A DNA stretch of 64,000 bases, taken from positions 1,116,001-1,180,000 of the forward strand of contig OZ246020.1 in the NCBI GenBank assembly GCA_965230795.1. The letters run 5' to 3'. Both the position numbers and the translations under genes were made by a program. The notes under the pieces were generated by a model, which saw only the letters and a program-made list of their open reading frames with translations, ran no database searches and was not told the DNA's origin. Source of the stretch: PZPK01 sp965230795. GTDB lineage: Bacteria > Pseudomonadota > Gammaproteobacteria > Pseudomonadales > Oleiphilaceae. Below, piece by piece: positions 17,949 to 26,410 of this stretch (within the stretch, counting starts at the first letter, position 1; the number at the start of each line of letters is the position of its first letter).

Positions 17949-18659
17949 ATGGCAGATAAACCTCTTAAACCCTTGAGTAGCGATCAGGAGCGCAGGGCGT
18001 TTCTCGACAAAGTCAGAAGCCATGCACCAACTGTTCGTGGACCTGATGCGGGACAACGGGCGCGCTTGATGTTTGCGCTGGATGCGACCGCGAGTCGGGA
18101 ACATGCCTGGGATATCGCCTCACACTATCACGCGCAAATGTTCAGCGAAGCCAATCGTCACGGTGAACTGGAAATCCAGCTCTGTTTCTATCGCGGTTAT
18201 GGTGAATTTAAGACCACGCCATGGCATCACGAAGCAGCCGTGTTGCAGCGGGCTATCGTGTCCGTATCCTGCCTCGCGGGTCGCACCCAGATTGCGAAGC
18301 TCTTACGTCATGCCTTGAAGGAAACGGCCCGGCAGCGCATTCAGGCGGTGGTGTTTATCGGCGATTGTGTGGAAGAAAGTGTCGATAAACTGGGTGATCT
18401 GGCAGGCCAGCTGGGCATCCACAAAGTCCCTTTGTTTATCTTTCAGGATGGTGATGATGCGGTGGCCGCCAGAGCTTTTGCACATATGGCAAAATTATCG
18501 GGTGGTGCGCACTGTCGTTTTGATGCCGCCAGTGCAAACGAGTTGGGTGAGTTACTGGCTGCGGTAGCCAGTTTTGCCAGTGGTGGAAAACCCGCGTTGA
18601 AAGCCATTGCTGCAAATAAAGGGGCACGGGTCGCAGCCTTGCTGGAACAGCTAAAATAG
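17949..18659 (+). CDS. VWA-like domain protein of unknown function
   Basis: The 236-residue cytoplasmic protein contains a von Willebrand factor A-like fold: LMFALDATASREHAWDIAS near residue 40, with the DxTxS form of the metal-binding motif, and later AVVFIGDCVEES and VPLFIFQDGDDA. VWA domains usually mediate metal-dependent protein contacts. No function is assigned to this family that I recognise. It begins 7 bases after the propeller gene and is followed, after a repeat-filled gap, by a membrane J-domain gene. The ATG at 17949 is preferred to a TTG at 17943. Confidence 0.65.
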   Translation: MADKPLKPLSSDQERRAFLDKVRSHAPTVRGPDAGQRARLMFALDATASREHAWDIASHYHAQMFSEANRHGELEIQLCFYRGYGEFKTTPWHHEAAVLQRAIVSVSCLAGRTQIAKLLRHALKETARQRIQAVVFIGDCVEESVDKLGDLAGQLGIHKVPLFIFQDGDDAVAARAFAHMAKLSGGAHCRFDAASANELGELLAAVASFASGGKPALKAIAANKGARVAALLEQLK

Positions 18660-19066
18660 AAATCAGGCGGCTCATGAATGCACCGCTTACGAAGACCCTT
18701 GTCATTGCGCCGCCGGATGTTCCCCGTTATTGCTTCGAAGGCGGCAATCTACTGTTTTGGGTTTTGTGTTGAAAGCGGGGTCGTTTAAAGCAACAGCAAT
18801 CCGCTTCGTTTCACGTGTGGGACCACGCTAGGGTGTGCGACTGGCTTGGGAAGACAATGGGTCCTCCGCCTTCTCGGAGGATGACGGAAGGAGCGCGGAG
18901 GATAATGGAAGTAATGCGGAGGATGACCGACCAACTACGTCATTGCCGCGTAGGCGGCAATCCATTGTTTGGGATTTGTGTTGAATGCAGGGTCGCTTGA
19001 AGCATCCGCGCGGGGGCGTGTCAGAACCAATGCTGTTATCATCAGCAAAAAATTGAAGGAGTCGAT
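18660..19066. repeat. intergenic region with two copies of a dispersed ~70-base repeat
   Basis: Two related stretches lie here in the same orientation, at about 18725-18793 and 18938-19006. Each has a GGCGGCAAT-type palindromic head followed by a conserved tail with TTTGTGTTGAA and GGGTCG. Between them (18873-18930) is a degenerate direct repeat of CGGAGGATGA. Similar palindromic heads recur at about 33152 and 41429. I see no gene in the region. The elements resemble short interspersed repeats common in Proteobacteria, and they separate the VWA and DnaJ genes. Confidence 0.7.
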
Positions 19067-19810
19067 GTGGCACGAATAATCGTTATTGTCACTTTATTGT
19101 TAGCGATCTACTTCTTGTTGCGCTACGTGAATACCCTGGGTCCACAGGACATGAAAAAGTTCTGGTGGCGCTTCGGTTTTGGACTGGTCTTTGTTGCCGT
19201 TTGTCTGTTGGCGGCGACAGGGCGCCTGCATTACATTGCGGCGATTGCAACAGCCCTGATTCCCTTTGCCAAAAAGTTGTTACCCTTGATCCGCTACGTG
19301 CCTGTGTTACGCAAGCTCTACAAACAGGCTCAGGCTTCCAAACAGCCGGATTCCGGCCAGCAGTCGGAAGTGGAAACCTCGCTAATGCGGATGACACTGG
19401 ATCATGATTCGGGGGACCTGGATGGCGACATCCTGCAAGGCGAGTTTGCGGGAAAGCGCTTATCGGATCTTGATGAATCTGCCTTGAAAGACCTGCTGTC
19501 CAGTGCGCGGGCGTCCTATCATGATTCGGTTGAATTGTTGGAGGCCTATCTTGACAGGCGTTATGGAAATTCCTGGCGTGAGGCCGACGCCGATGAGCAG
19601 GATTCCGCTCAGCAAGCGCGATCTTTCGATGCAGAAATGACGGTTTCGGAAGCCTACTCCATCCTGGGATTATCAGAAGAAGCGGACGCCGAGGCCGTGC
19701 GTCGGGCCCATCGCAGCCTCATGCAAAAGCTGCATCCGGATCGAGGCGGTAACGATTATCTCGCAGCGAAAATCAATCAGGCCAAGGATCTGTTACTCAA
19801 GCATCTTTAG
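19067..19810 (+). CDS. membrane-anchored DnaJ (J-domain) protein
   Basis: The 247-residue protein has two hydrophobic segments (about residues 3-20 and 32-70). A charged, probably cytoplasmic, linker follows. A C-terminal J-domain of about 55 residues contains the diagnostic HPD as KLHPDRGGND and ends near the C-terminus. This layout resembles TIM14-like and DjlA-like co-chaperones, which stimulate the ATPase of a DnaK-type Hsp70 at a membrane. The Hsp70 partner is not in the window. The start is a GTG at 19067 with GAAGGA seven bases upstream; the overlapping ATG at 19065 is out of frame. Confidence 0.85.
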   Translation: MARIIVIVTLLLAIYFLLRYVNTLGPQDMKKFWWRFGFGLVFVAVCLLAATGRLHYIAAIATALIPFAKKLLPLIRYVPVLRKLYKQAQASKQPDSGQQSEVETSLMRMTLDHDSGDLDGDILQGEFAGKRLSDLDESALKDLLSSARASYHDSVELLEAYLDRRYGNSWREADADEQDSAQQARSFDAEMTVSEAYSILGLSEEADAEAVRRAHRSLMQKLHPDRGGNDYLAAKINQAKDLLLKHL

Positions 19811-20129
19811 GTCAAATCCCTTTCTACATTACGGTTCTTTGTCTCCAGATGCCATCGCGGAAATCAGGCGGCGTTGAGAGTCAATCCATCCCGGTGCGCT
19901 TTCTCCTACTATGCACCCATAGGGAACATTGCCGCTATCAGCGTGCGCCAGCACCCCGGGAAGAATAACGCTAACAAGCTCCCGGATCGGCAACCGAGAT
20001 CCTGCTGTCAATTCCCGACAGCGCATTCAGGATCATGCAGTTCATCAGGAAAACAATAATTAACGACGGCTTCGGCTGGGCGTCTGCGCGCGCATCAATC
20101 GGGTCGTTATCACTGATGGAGACTGAATC
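19811..20129. other. gene-free interval
   Basis: No convincing coding region lies here. The only structures I noticed are a short hairpin GCTGTC-N7-GACAGC at 20004-20022 and an imperfect one just before it (GGATCGG-N3-CCGAGATCC, 19983-20002). Neither is followed by a run of T on the plus strand. They may end or regulate the flanking transcripts. Confidence 0.4.
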
Positions 20130-20684
20130 ATGAGACAGTTTCTTACTGACCAAAACAAAGTGCTGCCAATGGCACTGTTGGCATGGTTGCTATGTCTGAG
20201 TGGCCTGAGTGTGGCCCTGGAACAGGCGCCTTTTGAAACGGAGGCCTCCGGCGCGGAGTTGCTTCCGAACGCTGACGAAAAGCCCGAAGTAAAACTCAAG
20301 CTGTTCCAGAACACGCACCATCTGCTACAGGGGCGTGCGGACGCCGACTATGGACGTCTCAAATTCAAGAGCCGTCTGTTTGCCAATAACGAGGTGAAAT
20401 TCACCCTGTCCATTGATGACGAGGAAGAGCAAAAGCTGCATTTCACTGCCTATTTTGATTTGACCAGCATGACGATGGAGCTCGATGGCGGTGGCGCCGT
20501 GCTGGATGCGGATCAGAAAAAACTGATGCGGCAATGCTCCGAGCTCTTATCCCGGGAGTTGATGAGCAAGTATGAAGACCCGATTCCCGAGCACGGTTTT
20601 ATGCTGGTGCAGATGCTGGGTTACTGGTCGCACTCACCGGAAAACTATCAGCACAACAAGCGGGTGATTGAAACCAGCTATTGA
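20130..20684 (+). CDS. secreted or lipid-face protein of unknown function
   Basis: I do not recognise this 184-residue protein. A hydrophobic stretch at about residues 12-30 (MALLAWLLCLSGLSVA) suggests a signal peptide or membrane anchor. The mature part is rich in charged residues, alternates beta-like segments (KFTLSIDDEEEQKLHF) and contains one Cys. The start at 20130 gives an unusually polar N-terminus before the signal; an ATG at residue 14 is a possible alternative. It is followed by another small secreted protein on the same strand. Confidence 0.5.
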   Translation: MRQFLTDQNKVLPMALLAWLLCLSGLSVALEQAPFETEASGAELLPNADEKPEVKLKLFQNTHHLLQGRADADYGRLKFKSRLFANNEVKFTLSIDDEEEQKLHFTAYFDLTSMTMELDGGGAVLDADQKKLMRQCSELLSRELMSKYEDPIPEHGFMLVQMLGYWSHSPENYQHNKRVIETSY

Positions 20685-20837
20685 TCATTCGAAAGAATTT
20701 GCCGCAGTGGCAGTTGTATCCCTCATTGTGGCAATGGCATCGCATGCGATGCATCCGGGCAGTAAGCAGTCGCTCAATGTTTGAAACCAAGAAGTGCAAG
20801 AAAGCACAACAACGCACAAAAACAAGAGGAACTAGCG

Positions 20838-21221
20838 ATGAAAACATTAATTGTCAGCATGCTCATGAGTATGTTGTTGGTCTCGGTATCCATGGCAGGC
20901 GAGCGCAATGAAGGGATTACATGTATCTATAAAGGAACCAACGTTACCGCCACCTATGATCTTGGCAACAACGGTACGGTGCGTAATCGTACGGTCAAAG
21001 TGAACAGCAATGGTGGCGGCAGCTATGGCTGCATGGGTCGCTGTGGTGGCGGTTGCGGTTGGGGCGCGCCAAGCTCCTACACCAAGGACTGTATGGATCA
21101 CGACAAATGCAGTCTGGACACCGGTGCATCCGGCGGCTCGTCAGACAGTAACTGCGGCGACGAATTCGATCACGCGGCCGACGACTGGACCTGGGGTGTC
21201 TGGCGCGGATGCCGCGGTTAA
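20838..21221 (+). CDS. small secreted cysteine-rich protein with phospholipase A2-like motif
   Basis: The 127-residue protein has a clear signal peptide (MKTLIVSMLMSMLLVSVSMA). The mature domain of about 107 residues is rich in Gly and Cys (eight cysteines). The stretch DCMDHDKC places a His-Asp pair between two Cys, as in the active-site helix of secreted phospholipases A2 (CCxxHDxC), and a second acidic motif CGDEFDHAADD follows. A calcium-binding loop could be GRCGGGCGWG upstream. Overall similarity to known enzymes is not established, so this is a motif observation only. The ATG at 20838 is supported by AAGAGGA eight bases before it. Confidence 0.6.
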   Translation: MKTLIVSMLMSMLLVSVSMAGERNEGITCIYKGTNVTATYDLGNNGTVRNRTVKVNSNGGGSYGCMGRCGGGCGWGAPSSYTKDCMDHDKCSLDTGASGGSSDSNCGDEFDHAADDWTWGVWRGCRG

Positions 21222-21389
21222 TGCCCGGTATTCACAGGTAATTTTTCAGGCATAGGGTACTCCTTACTTTCTCCTACAGATTTTGTTCTGTATTGGTGGG
21301 CGCACACCGAAGCAGGCAGGTTCTCCGCTATACTGTTGGGAACGCCTGCTTGGGATGGCGCCCGTTTTTTTGGGGGGAGTCAGGACACT

Positions 21390-21827
21390 ATGTCAGACCC
21401 ACAACATACAGACCGCTTCGCCCACTTCAGATCGGCACAACAGGGCGTGATGAATGCGGTAAGGGACGAGCTACAGTCCGGCCACAAACGCAGCCACTGG
21501 ATGTGGTTTATATTTCCTCAGCTGGCGGGGCTGGGTCACAGTCCCATGGCGCAAAAATATGCCTTACAGTCATTGAACGAAGCCAAAGCCTATTTGGCGG
21601 ATGAGGAGCTGGGGGGCCGATTAAGAGACTGCACGCAATGGGTACTGGGCTCCGGCAATCCTTCGGTAGACGCCATCTTCGGCTATCCCGACAACCTCAA
21701 ATTTCACTCCTCTATGACCCTGTTTGCACAGGTTGCCGGACCGGACTCCTGTTTTCATCAGGCGCTGGATCGGTTTTTTCAAGGTCTGGCCGACGAGAAC
21801 ACCCTGCGCTTGCTGAAACAGACCTGA
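21390..21827 (+). CDS. DUF1810 family protein
   Basis: The 145-residue cytoplasmic protein matches the DUF1810 family in length and in its signature segments: HWMWFIFPQLAGLG near residue 35 and IFGYPDNLKFHSSMTLF near residue 98. The family is widespread in bacteria and fungi but has no firmly established biochemical role. The ATG at 21390 gives the typical start (MSDPQHTDRFAHF); a preceding GGGGGGAG acts as ribosome binding site. It is a single gene upstream of selO. Confidence 0.8.
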   Translation: MSDPQHTDRFAHFRSAQQGVMNAVRDELQSGHKRSHWMWFIFPQLAGLGHSPMAQKYALQSLNEAKAYLADEELGGRLRDCTQWVLGSGNPSVDAIFGYPDNLKFHSSMTLFAQVAGPDSCFHQALDRFFQGLADENTLRLLKQT

Positions 21828-21990
21828 GTCACCGCTATCTATTTGTATCGCAACGTGACACCATTTTTTTTGCCCTTTAATGCGAGCTTCATTTCAACAA
21901 GATGCTCTGGCTCGGAATGTCAGAATTGTATCTGTCTCGTTATACTCGCTTTGGCAGGCTTTTCGTCTATAAAAAGGTTTAGCAAGGCAT

Positions 21991-23703
21991 ATGGCTAATC
22001 GGCAGATCACGGCTTCCCCACATACCATCACCAGACTCGATGAGCTGGCAACGCTGGTAGACTATTCTTTGATGGATACGCTCAGATGTGACCCCCAAGC
22101 GACGATGACTGGAGAAGATTTCGCGCCCCGGCAAGTGTTTTCAGGACACTATGTGCCGGTGAAACCCACCGCCATTGCAGAGCCCGAGTATGTGGCGCAT
22201 AGCAAGACGCTTTTTCACGAGTTAGGTTTCGACGACAGTCTTGCGCAAACCGATGACTTCCGTCGTTTGTTCTCCGGTGATTTGTCTCATGTGCCGGAAC
22301 CCATGCTCAAAGTAGGGTGGGCCACCGGTTATGCGCTTTCCATCTATGGCACGGAGTACACGCAGCAGTGTCCATTCCGGACAGGCAATGGCTATGGAGA
22401 TGGTCGCGCGGTGTCAGTGCTGGAGGCTGTGATTAATGGCCAGCGCTGGGAAATGCAGTTAAAGGGTGGGGGCCGCACGCCCTATTGTCGGGGCGCAGAT
22501 GGACGCGCCGTATTGCGCTCCAGTATCCGCGAGTTTCTGGCGCAAGAGCATATGCATGCATTGGGGGTACCGACATCCCGCTCACTCTGCCTTTACGTCT
22601 CATTATCCGAGACGGTCGATCGTCCCTGGTATTCTGATGGCTCAAGCTCATTTGATCCGGATATTCTGGTATCGAACCCGGTCGCGATCACGACGCGTGT
22701 TGCCCCTTCCTTTTTGCGTGTCGGGCAGCTTGAACTTTTTGGTCGGCGCTCCCGCAGCGAGGCACATCCGAAGGCGCTGGAAGAGCTGGAGATGATTGTT
22801 TTGCATCTCATCGAGCGCGAGTACTCCAATGAGATCCATGAGGATCTGCCGATAGCTGACAAGCTGGTGTTGTTGTCGAGGAGCTTCCGGGACCGATTGA
22901 CGGCGCTGGTCGCGAACTGGATTCGCGTTGGCTACTGCCAGGGTAACTTTAATAGTGATAACTGTGCCGGTGGTGGCTTTACCCTCGACTATGGTCCCTT
23001 CGGATTTTGTGAGCGCTTCGAGCCCTTCTTTCAACCCTGGACAGGCGGCGGACGGCATTTTTCTTTCCTGAATCAACCTGCTGCGGCGCAAGCGAACTTC
23101 GACATGTTTTGCACCGCACTGCAGCCTCTGCTGGCGTCTCAGCCTGCTGCCCTTGAGCAACTGGAGCAACTGGAGACGATACGTTCTGGCTTTGCTGCCG
23201 TGATGCAGGAAAAAATGGAAGCGATGTGGGCTGCCAAGCTGGGTCTGGAAAGCTATGACGCTGAATTGTTGAGCCAACTGCTGCAGCTTATGGTACAAAC
23301 ATCCGTCGACTACACAATGTTCTTCCGCGAACTGTCGAACATCCCCGAAGACATCTCGGCGCTCAAAAAGAGCTTTTATCATAATCCGGATGCCGCACTG
23401 GAAAATCAGTGGTCCCAATGGCTGCAGTCATGGAAGCAGCGTCTCAAGCGGGATCTGAGCAAAGAATTGCTGTCGCAGGAAATGAAGCGTGTTAATCCCA
23501 AATACACGTGGCGAGAGTGGCTGGTGGTACCCGCATATCAACAGGCGATGGCAGGTGACTATACCCTTGTTCATGAGCTGCAGGAGGTCTTGACCCATCC
23601 CTATGATGAGCAGTCGACAGAGGTCGAAAACAAGTACTACCGCCTTAGGCCGAAAGCGTTTTTTGAGGCCGGTGGTGTGTCACACTACAGCTGTTCTTCC
23701 TGA
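21991..23703 (+). CDS. selO: protein adenylyltransferase SelO (YdiU/UPF0061)
   Basis: SelO is a pseudokinase-fold enzyme that transfers AMP from ATP to Ser, Thr or Tyr of target proteins and is linked to redox stress. The 570-residue protein shows the family segments LKGGGRTPYCRGADGRAVLR (nucleotide site), GNFNSDNCAGGGFTLDYGPF (metal-binding Asn and Asp) and a C-terminus ending SHYSCSS. The penultimate-region Cys replaces the selenocysteine of some eukaryotic SelO. The length is slightly above that of the E. coli protein (about 480), mainly through the N-terminus and an internal stretch. It is convergent with the alpha/beta hydrolase gene. Confidence 0.92.
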   Translation: MANRQITASPHTITRLDELATLVDYSLMDTLRCDPQATMTGEDFAPRQVFSGHYVPVKPTAIAEPEYVAHSKTLFHELGFDDSLAQTDDFRRLFSGDLSHVPEPMLKVGWATGYALSIYGTEYTQQCPFRTGNGYGDGRAVSVLEAVINGQRWEMQLKGGGRTPYCRGADGRAVLRSSIREFLAQEHMHALGVPTSRSLCLYVSLSETVDRPWYSDGSSSFDPDILVSNPVAITTRVAPSFLRVGQLELFGRRSRSEAHPKALEELEMIVLHLIEREYSNEIHEDLPIADKLVLLSRSFRDRLTALVANWIRVGYCQGNFNSDNCAGGGFTLDYGPFGFCERFEPFFQPWTGGGRHFSFLNQPAAAQANFDMFCTALQPLLASQPAALEQLEQLETIRSGFAAVMQEKMEAMWAAKLGLESYDAELLSQLLQLMVQTSVDYTMFFRELSNIPEDISALKKSFYHNPDAALENQWSQWLQSWKQRLKRDLSKELLSQEMKRVNPKYTWREWLVVPAYQQAMAGDYTLVHELQEVLTHPYDEQSTEVENKYYRLRPKAFFEAGGVSHYSCSS

Positions 23704-23743
23704 CTTTTTCACTGCCACAAGAGCCGTGAGCCCGTCAAAAGAG

Positions 23744-24652
23744 CTAAGACACGCGGGCGGGTTCGGTGTCGGCGACCAGAGCGAGAATTTTCTCACGTAA
23801 CCAGTCCGGGTATTCCATCGGGAAGAAATGACTCCAGTCTTTCAACTGTTCATCACTTGCTTTGGGGAGCAAATCAACCAGATCGCTTCGGGTTGGCGAA
23901 TACACAAAACTCATTGGATGATCACAGGGCCGTTTCGCCCGAGCCCGAATGATGTGCACCGGGACAGCAATCTCAGGCAGCTTTTCCAGCAGATGTTCGG
24001 AGCCCAGGTTCTGATAAATGCAGGCCTCCAGTGCCGGGTTACAGGCGAGCCTGAAGTTTGAATCGTCTTCCGTTCTTTTCAGTGCCTGTTCCGTGTAATC
24101 CTTTAACACGGCCTTGTCCCAGTCATTGAAAGGTGCCTTATGGGAATACACCTCATAGAGTTCCTCCGGGGACGTCCAGACGTCTCGACGTTTGGCAATC
24201 GGGTTGCTCTTGAAGTTCTGCAGAAACTGGATATCGGCTTCCCTGAGCACAACGGGATCCAGCAGAAGCAGTTGATCAAAGACAGCCGGTAGTTGATGTG
24301 CAATGGATAGTACCACCTGACCGCCCATGGAGTGACCGATTCCCAGGGCGTGTTGCAGATTGAACGCTTCGATTGCCTGAGCCAGCCAGTTCGCCGTCTG
24401 GTCCCAGTGAAACTCACCTTCAGGATGATCGCTTTTTCCATGCCCGGGGACATCGAAAAGATAAACCGGCTGCTCAATATTTTTGACCACCTGGTACCAG
24501 ACCGCTTTGTTGAACCCCGTCGCATGCAAAAACACCAGAGGCTGGCCATGTCCCGACCGGTAACCATAGGAAATATTCAGGCCATTTATCTTGAGGCTAT
24601 GTAATTCAAAAGACGGTAAATCAAAAGACGGCGAATCAAACGCTGCTGACAT
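23744..24652 (-). CDS. alpha/beta hydrolase
   Basis: The 302-residue protein has the alpha/beta-hydrolase fold: oxyanion-side motif VFLHATGFNKAVW near residue 38, LFDVPGHGKSD, nucleophile elbow GIGHSMGGQV with the catalytic Ser near residue 108, and a C-terminal catalytic His probably in LKDWSHFFPME. There is no signal peptide. The substrate is unknown; esterases and lactonases are common in this group. It lies 30 bases downstream of a DUF2236/MpaB-like gene and should be co-transcribed with it under the divergent TetR regulator. Confidence 0.82.
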   Translation of the reverse strand: MSAAFDSPSFDLPSFELHSLKINGLNISYGYRSGHGQPLVFLHATGFNKAVWYQVVKNIEQPVYLFDVPGHGKSDHPEGEFHWDQTANWLAQAIEAFNLQHALGIGHSMGGQVVLSIAHQLPAVFDQLLLLDPVVLREADIQFLQNFKSNPIAKRRDVWTSPEELYEVYSHKAPFNDWDKAVLKDYTEQALKRTEDDSNFRLACNPALEACIYQNLGSEHLLEKLPEIAVPVHIIRARAKRPCDHPMSFVYSPTRSDLVDLLPKASDEQLKDWSHFFPMEYPDWLREKILALVADTEPARVS

Positions 24653-24682
24653 ATGGCTTTTTACCCTTTTCCAATGGCCGTA

Positions 24683-25591
24683 CTAATGAAATGGACAGCC
24701 GCTTTTTTTATTCCGATGCTGGATGAGCTTGGTTGGCCCCAACCTGGAATAATCCACGCGGTTATTCTCATAGCTTGGGTAGTAATTTGCCAGCCAGCCA
24801 CTGGAAAAGGCTGTTCTACGCCATGGACGATATAGCTTGCTCAGGTACTTCCAGATCAGCAGCGGCGTATAAGCCAGGCCCCGCTGGAGTGTGTTTGCCG
24901 GTTTCAGGCCCAGTGCTTTCATCAAGTCTTCATCATGCAGGAAGCTTTTTACCAGGCCCGGAATAACAGGATGTAGCCATCGTGGAAAGTGGTCCTTGAT
25001 CCCCTGAATCGTTCCCAGGGTAACTGCTTCATTTGTCGGACTGTATTGCTGCTTCTGCTCACGATAGTGTTTCTGCCACAGATAGAGCTCATCAAAAGAC
25101 TCTGTTTCAAACTCGATGTCCATTGCTTTCCCGATGTGCACCATTTCCCTTGTCATGGCGTCAATTTCATCCTCTGACAGCTTTCGCCATCCCCAACGTT
25201 GAATCCACTCGATGGGATGAAAGAACATCCGAAGAATCGTATACAGGGAATCCTCATTGGCAATGTCGTAATGACCATGCACCCAGTTCAGGTGCTCAAC
25301 CATCTGTTGTCTTTCTTCACTGTCTTTGTGATGAAGGAAAATTCCGTACATGGTGGCGCGGGTATCATCCAGACGTTTTAGTCCTTCCTTTTCGTACTGT
25401 CCGGTCCGGTGCAAAAGTTTGGATATGCTCGGAATCGCGTAGGTTTCCAACTGTGCCAGCTCGCCGGCAATCAGAAACTCCATGGGAAAGTCGTGCTCGA
25501 TGATCGACAGAGAAGTTTGAAACGAGTCCTGATTCGCTTGCTCTGAGACCGAACTGTGTTGTGTTTTCTGTTCCGGGCTTATCGTTATCAC
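24683..25591 (-). CDS. MpaB/DUF2236-like oxygenase family protein
   Basis: The 302-residue protein appears to belong to the DUF2236 family, which includes the haem-dependent latex-clearing protein and the fungal MpaB oxygenase. The match rests on DDTRATMYGIFLH (around residue 78), a His-rich stretch VEHLNWVHGHYDI (about 98-110) that could bind metal or haem, and the C-terminal region. I am moderately sure of the family and cannot name a substrate. The start is a GTG at 25591 behind AAGGAAG. It forms an operon with the hydrolase gene and is divergent from a TetR gene, suggesting inducible breakdown of a hydrophobic compound. Confidence 0.65.
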   Translation of the reverse strand: MITISPEQKTQHSSVSEQANQDSFQTSLSIIEHDFPMEFLIAGELAQLETYAIPSISKLLHRTGQYEKEGLKRLDDTRATMYGIFLHHKDSEERQQMVEHLNWVHGHYDIANEDSLYTILRMFFHPIEWIQRWGWRKLSEDEIDAMTREMVHIGKAMDIEFETESFDELYLWQKHYREQKQQYSPTNEAVTLGTIQGIKDHFPRWLHPVIPGLVKSFLHDEDLMKALGLKPANTLQRGLAYTPLLIWKYLSKLYRPWRRTAFSSGWLANYYPSYENNRVDYSRLGPTKLIQHRNKKSGCPFH

Positions 25592-25632
25592 GTCAGATCT
25601 TCCTTCTTGTATGGCTGCGGCTGATATAAAAT

Positions 25633-25648
25633 ATAGACATGTGTCTAT
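25633..25648. promoter_or_regulatory. palindromic operator 1 for the divergent TetR/DUF2236 promoter region
   Basis: ATAGAC-ATGT-GTCTAT forms an inverted repeat of six-base arms in the region between the two divergent genes. The half-site TAGAC/GTCTA recurs in a second inverted repeat about 40 bases away. The most natural reading is a binding site for the TetR-family protein encoded next to it. Confidence 0.65.
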
Positions 25649-25672
25649 TATCGATTTGCTTTCCCAAGCTGC

Positions 25673-25700
25673 AATAGACGTATTTGAGCAAATGTCTATT
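25673..25700. promoter_or_regulatory. palindromic operator 2 with the same half-site
   Basis: AATAGAC at 25673-25679 and GTCTATT at 25694-25700 form an inverted repeat with a 14-base spacer, sharing the half-site of operator 1. The wider spacing suggests two separate half-sites or a second mode of binding. The repeat runs into the ATG at 25692, which argues that translation of the regulator starts further downstream. Confidence 0.6.
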
Positions 25701-25727
25701 TATGGTCATGAACAAGAGGATGTCCAC

Positions 25728-26291
25728 TTGGGTACGGTGAATAAATCAGTCCTTCGCATACGCAAGGCCCTGGTGAAGTTGTTGGCCAGGCAGTCCTTCG
25801 ACACGATTCAGGTGAAACACCTGGTAGAAGAGGCGGGCGTTGCGCGGGCAACGTTTTATCTGCACTTTTCCTCAAAGGAGGAAGTACTGATCGACTATAT
25901 CGATAACATGTTCGATGAATACTTTGCTCAAATTGAAGACGCACTGACGCATACAAACACCATCGATGAAGTCGTCGCCGCACAGATGTTTGAAACCTTT
26001 CAATCGGATGCCGATTTCAGCAAGGTCATTTTGCAGGATACGATACAACCCCTGTTGTTAAAGCGTTTTAAAGGCTACCTGTCGAGAATCGTCGGTCACG
26101 TTACACTCAATAACAGGCAGTTTGCCGTACCGAGTGGGCAGCTGAGCTTTCTCATCGACTATTGGGCCGGAGGATCGTTGCTCTTGATTCAAAGATGGAT
26201 AGCGGAAGGCTTCGAACCCAGGGTCGATGAGATGGCCCGGCTCTATACCCAATTGACGATCTCAGGTATGAAGGCTTTGTTGGAAGAGTAA
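25728..26291 (+). CDS. TetR-family transcriptional regulator
   Basis: The protein has an N-terminal TetR helix-turn-helix: RIRKALVKLLARQSFDTIQV, then LVEEAGVARATFYLHFSSKE, ending in the usual YxHF-like turn. An alpha-helical ligand-binding domain follows. The open frame extends upstream to an ATG at 25611, but two operator-like inverted repeats occupy 25633-25700. I therefore favour the TTG at 25728, seven bases after AGAGGA, giving 187 residues, a normal TetR length. The ATG at 25692 is the alternative. It probably represses itself and the divergent DUF2236-hydrolase operon and releases on binding a hydrophobic ligand. Confidence 0.85.
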   Translation: MGTVNKSVLRIRKALVKLLARQSFDTIQVKHLVEEAGVARATFYLHFSSKEEVLIDYIDNMFDEYFAQIEDALTHTNTIDEVVAAQMFETFQSDADFSKVILQDTIQPLLLKRFKGYLSRIVGHVTLNNRQFAVPSGQLSFLIDYWAGGSLLLIQRWIAEGFEPRVDEMARLYTQLTISGMKALLEE

Positions 26292-26410
26292 GCGATTCCA
26301 GCATGGCGGCGTATTGTTAGTCTGTTGGGCCTCAGGTGTTATTACGATGGCCAGCGAGCTATTTGGTTTCCGTACCGTCACTTTGGTGAGTCTCTTGGGA
26401 CAGGTTCCGA

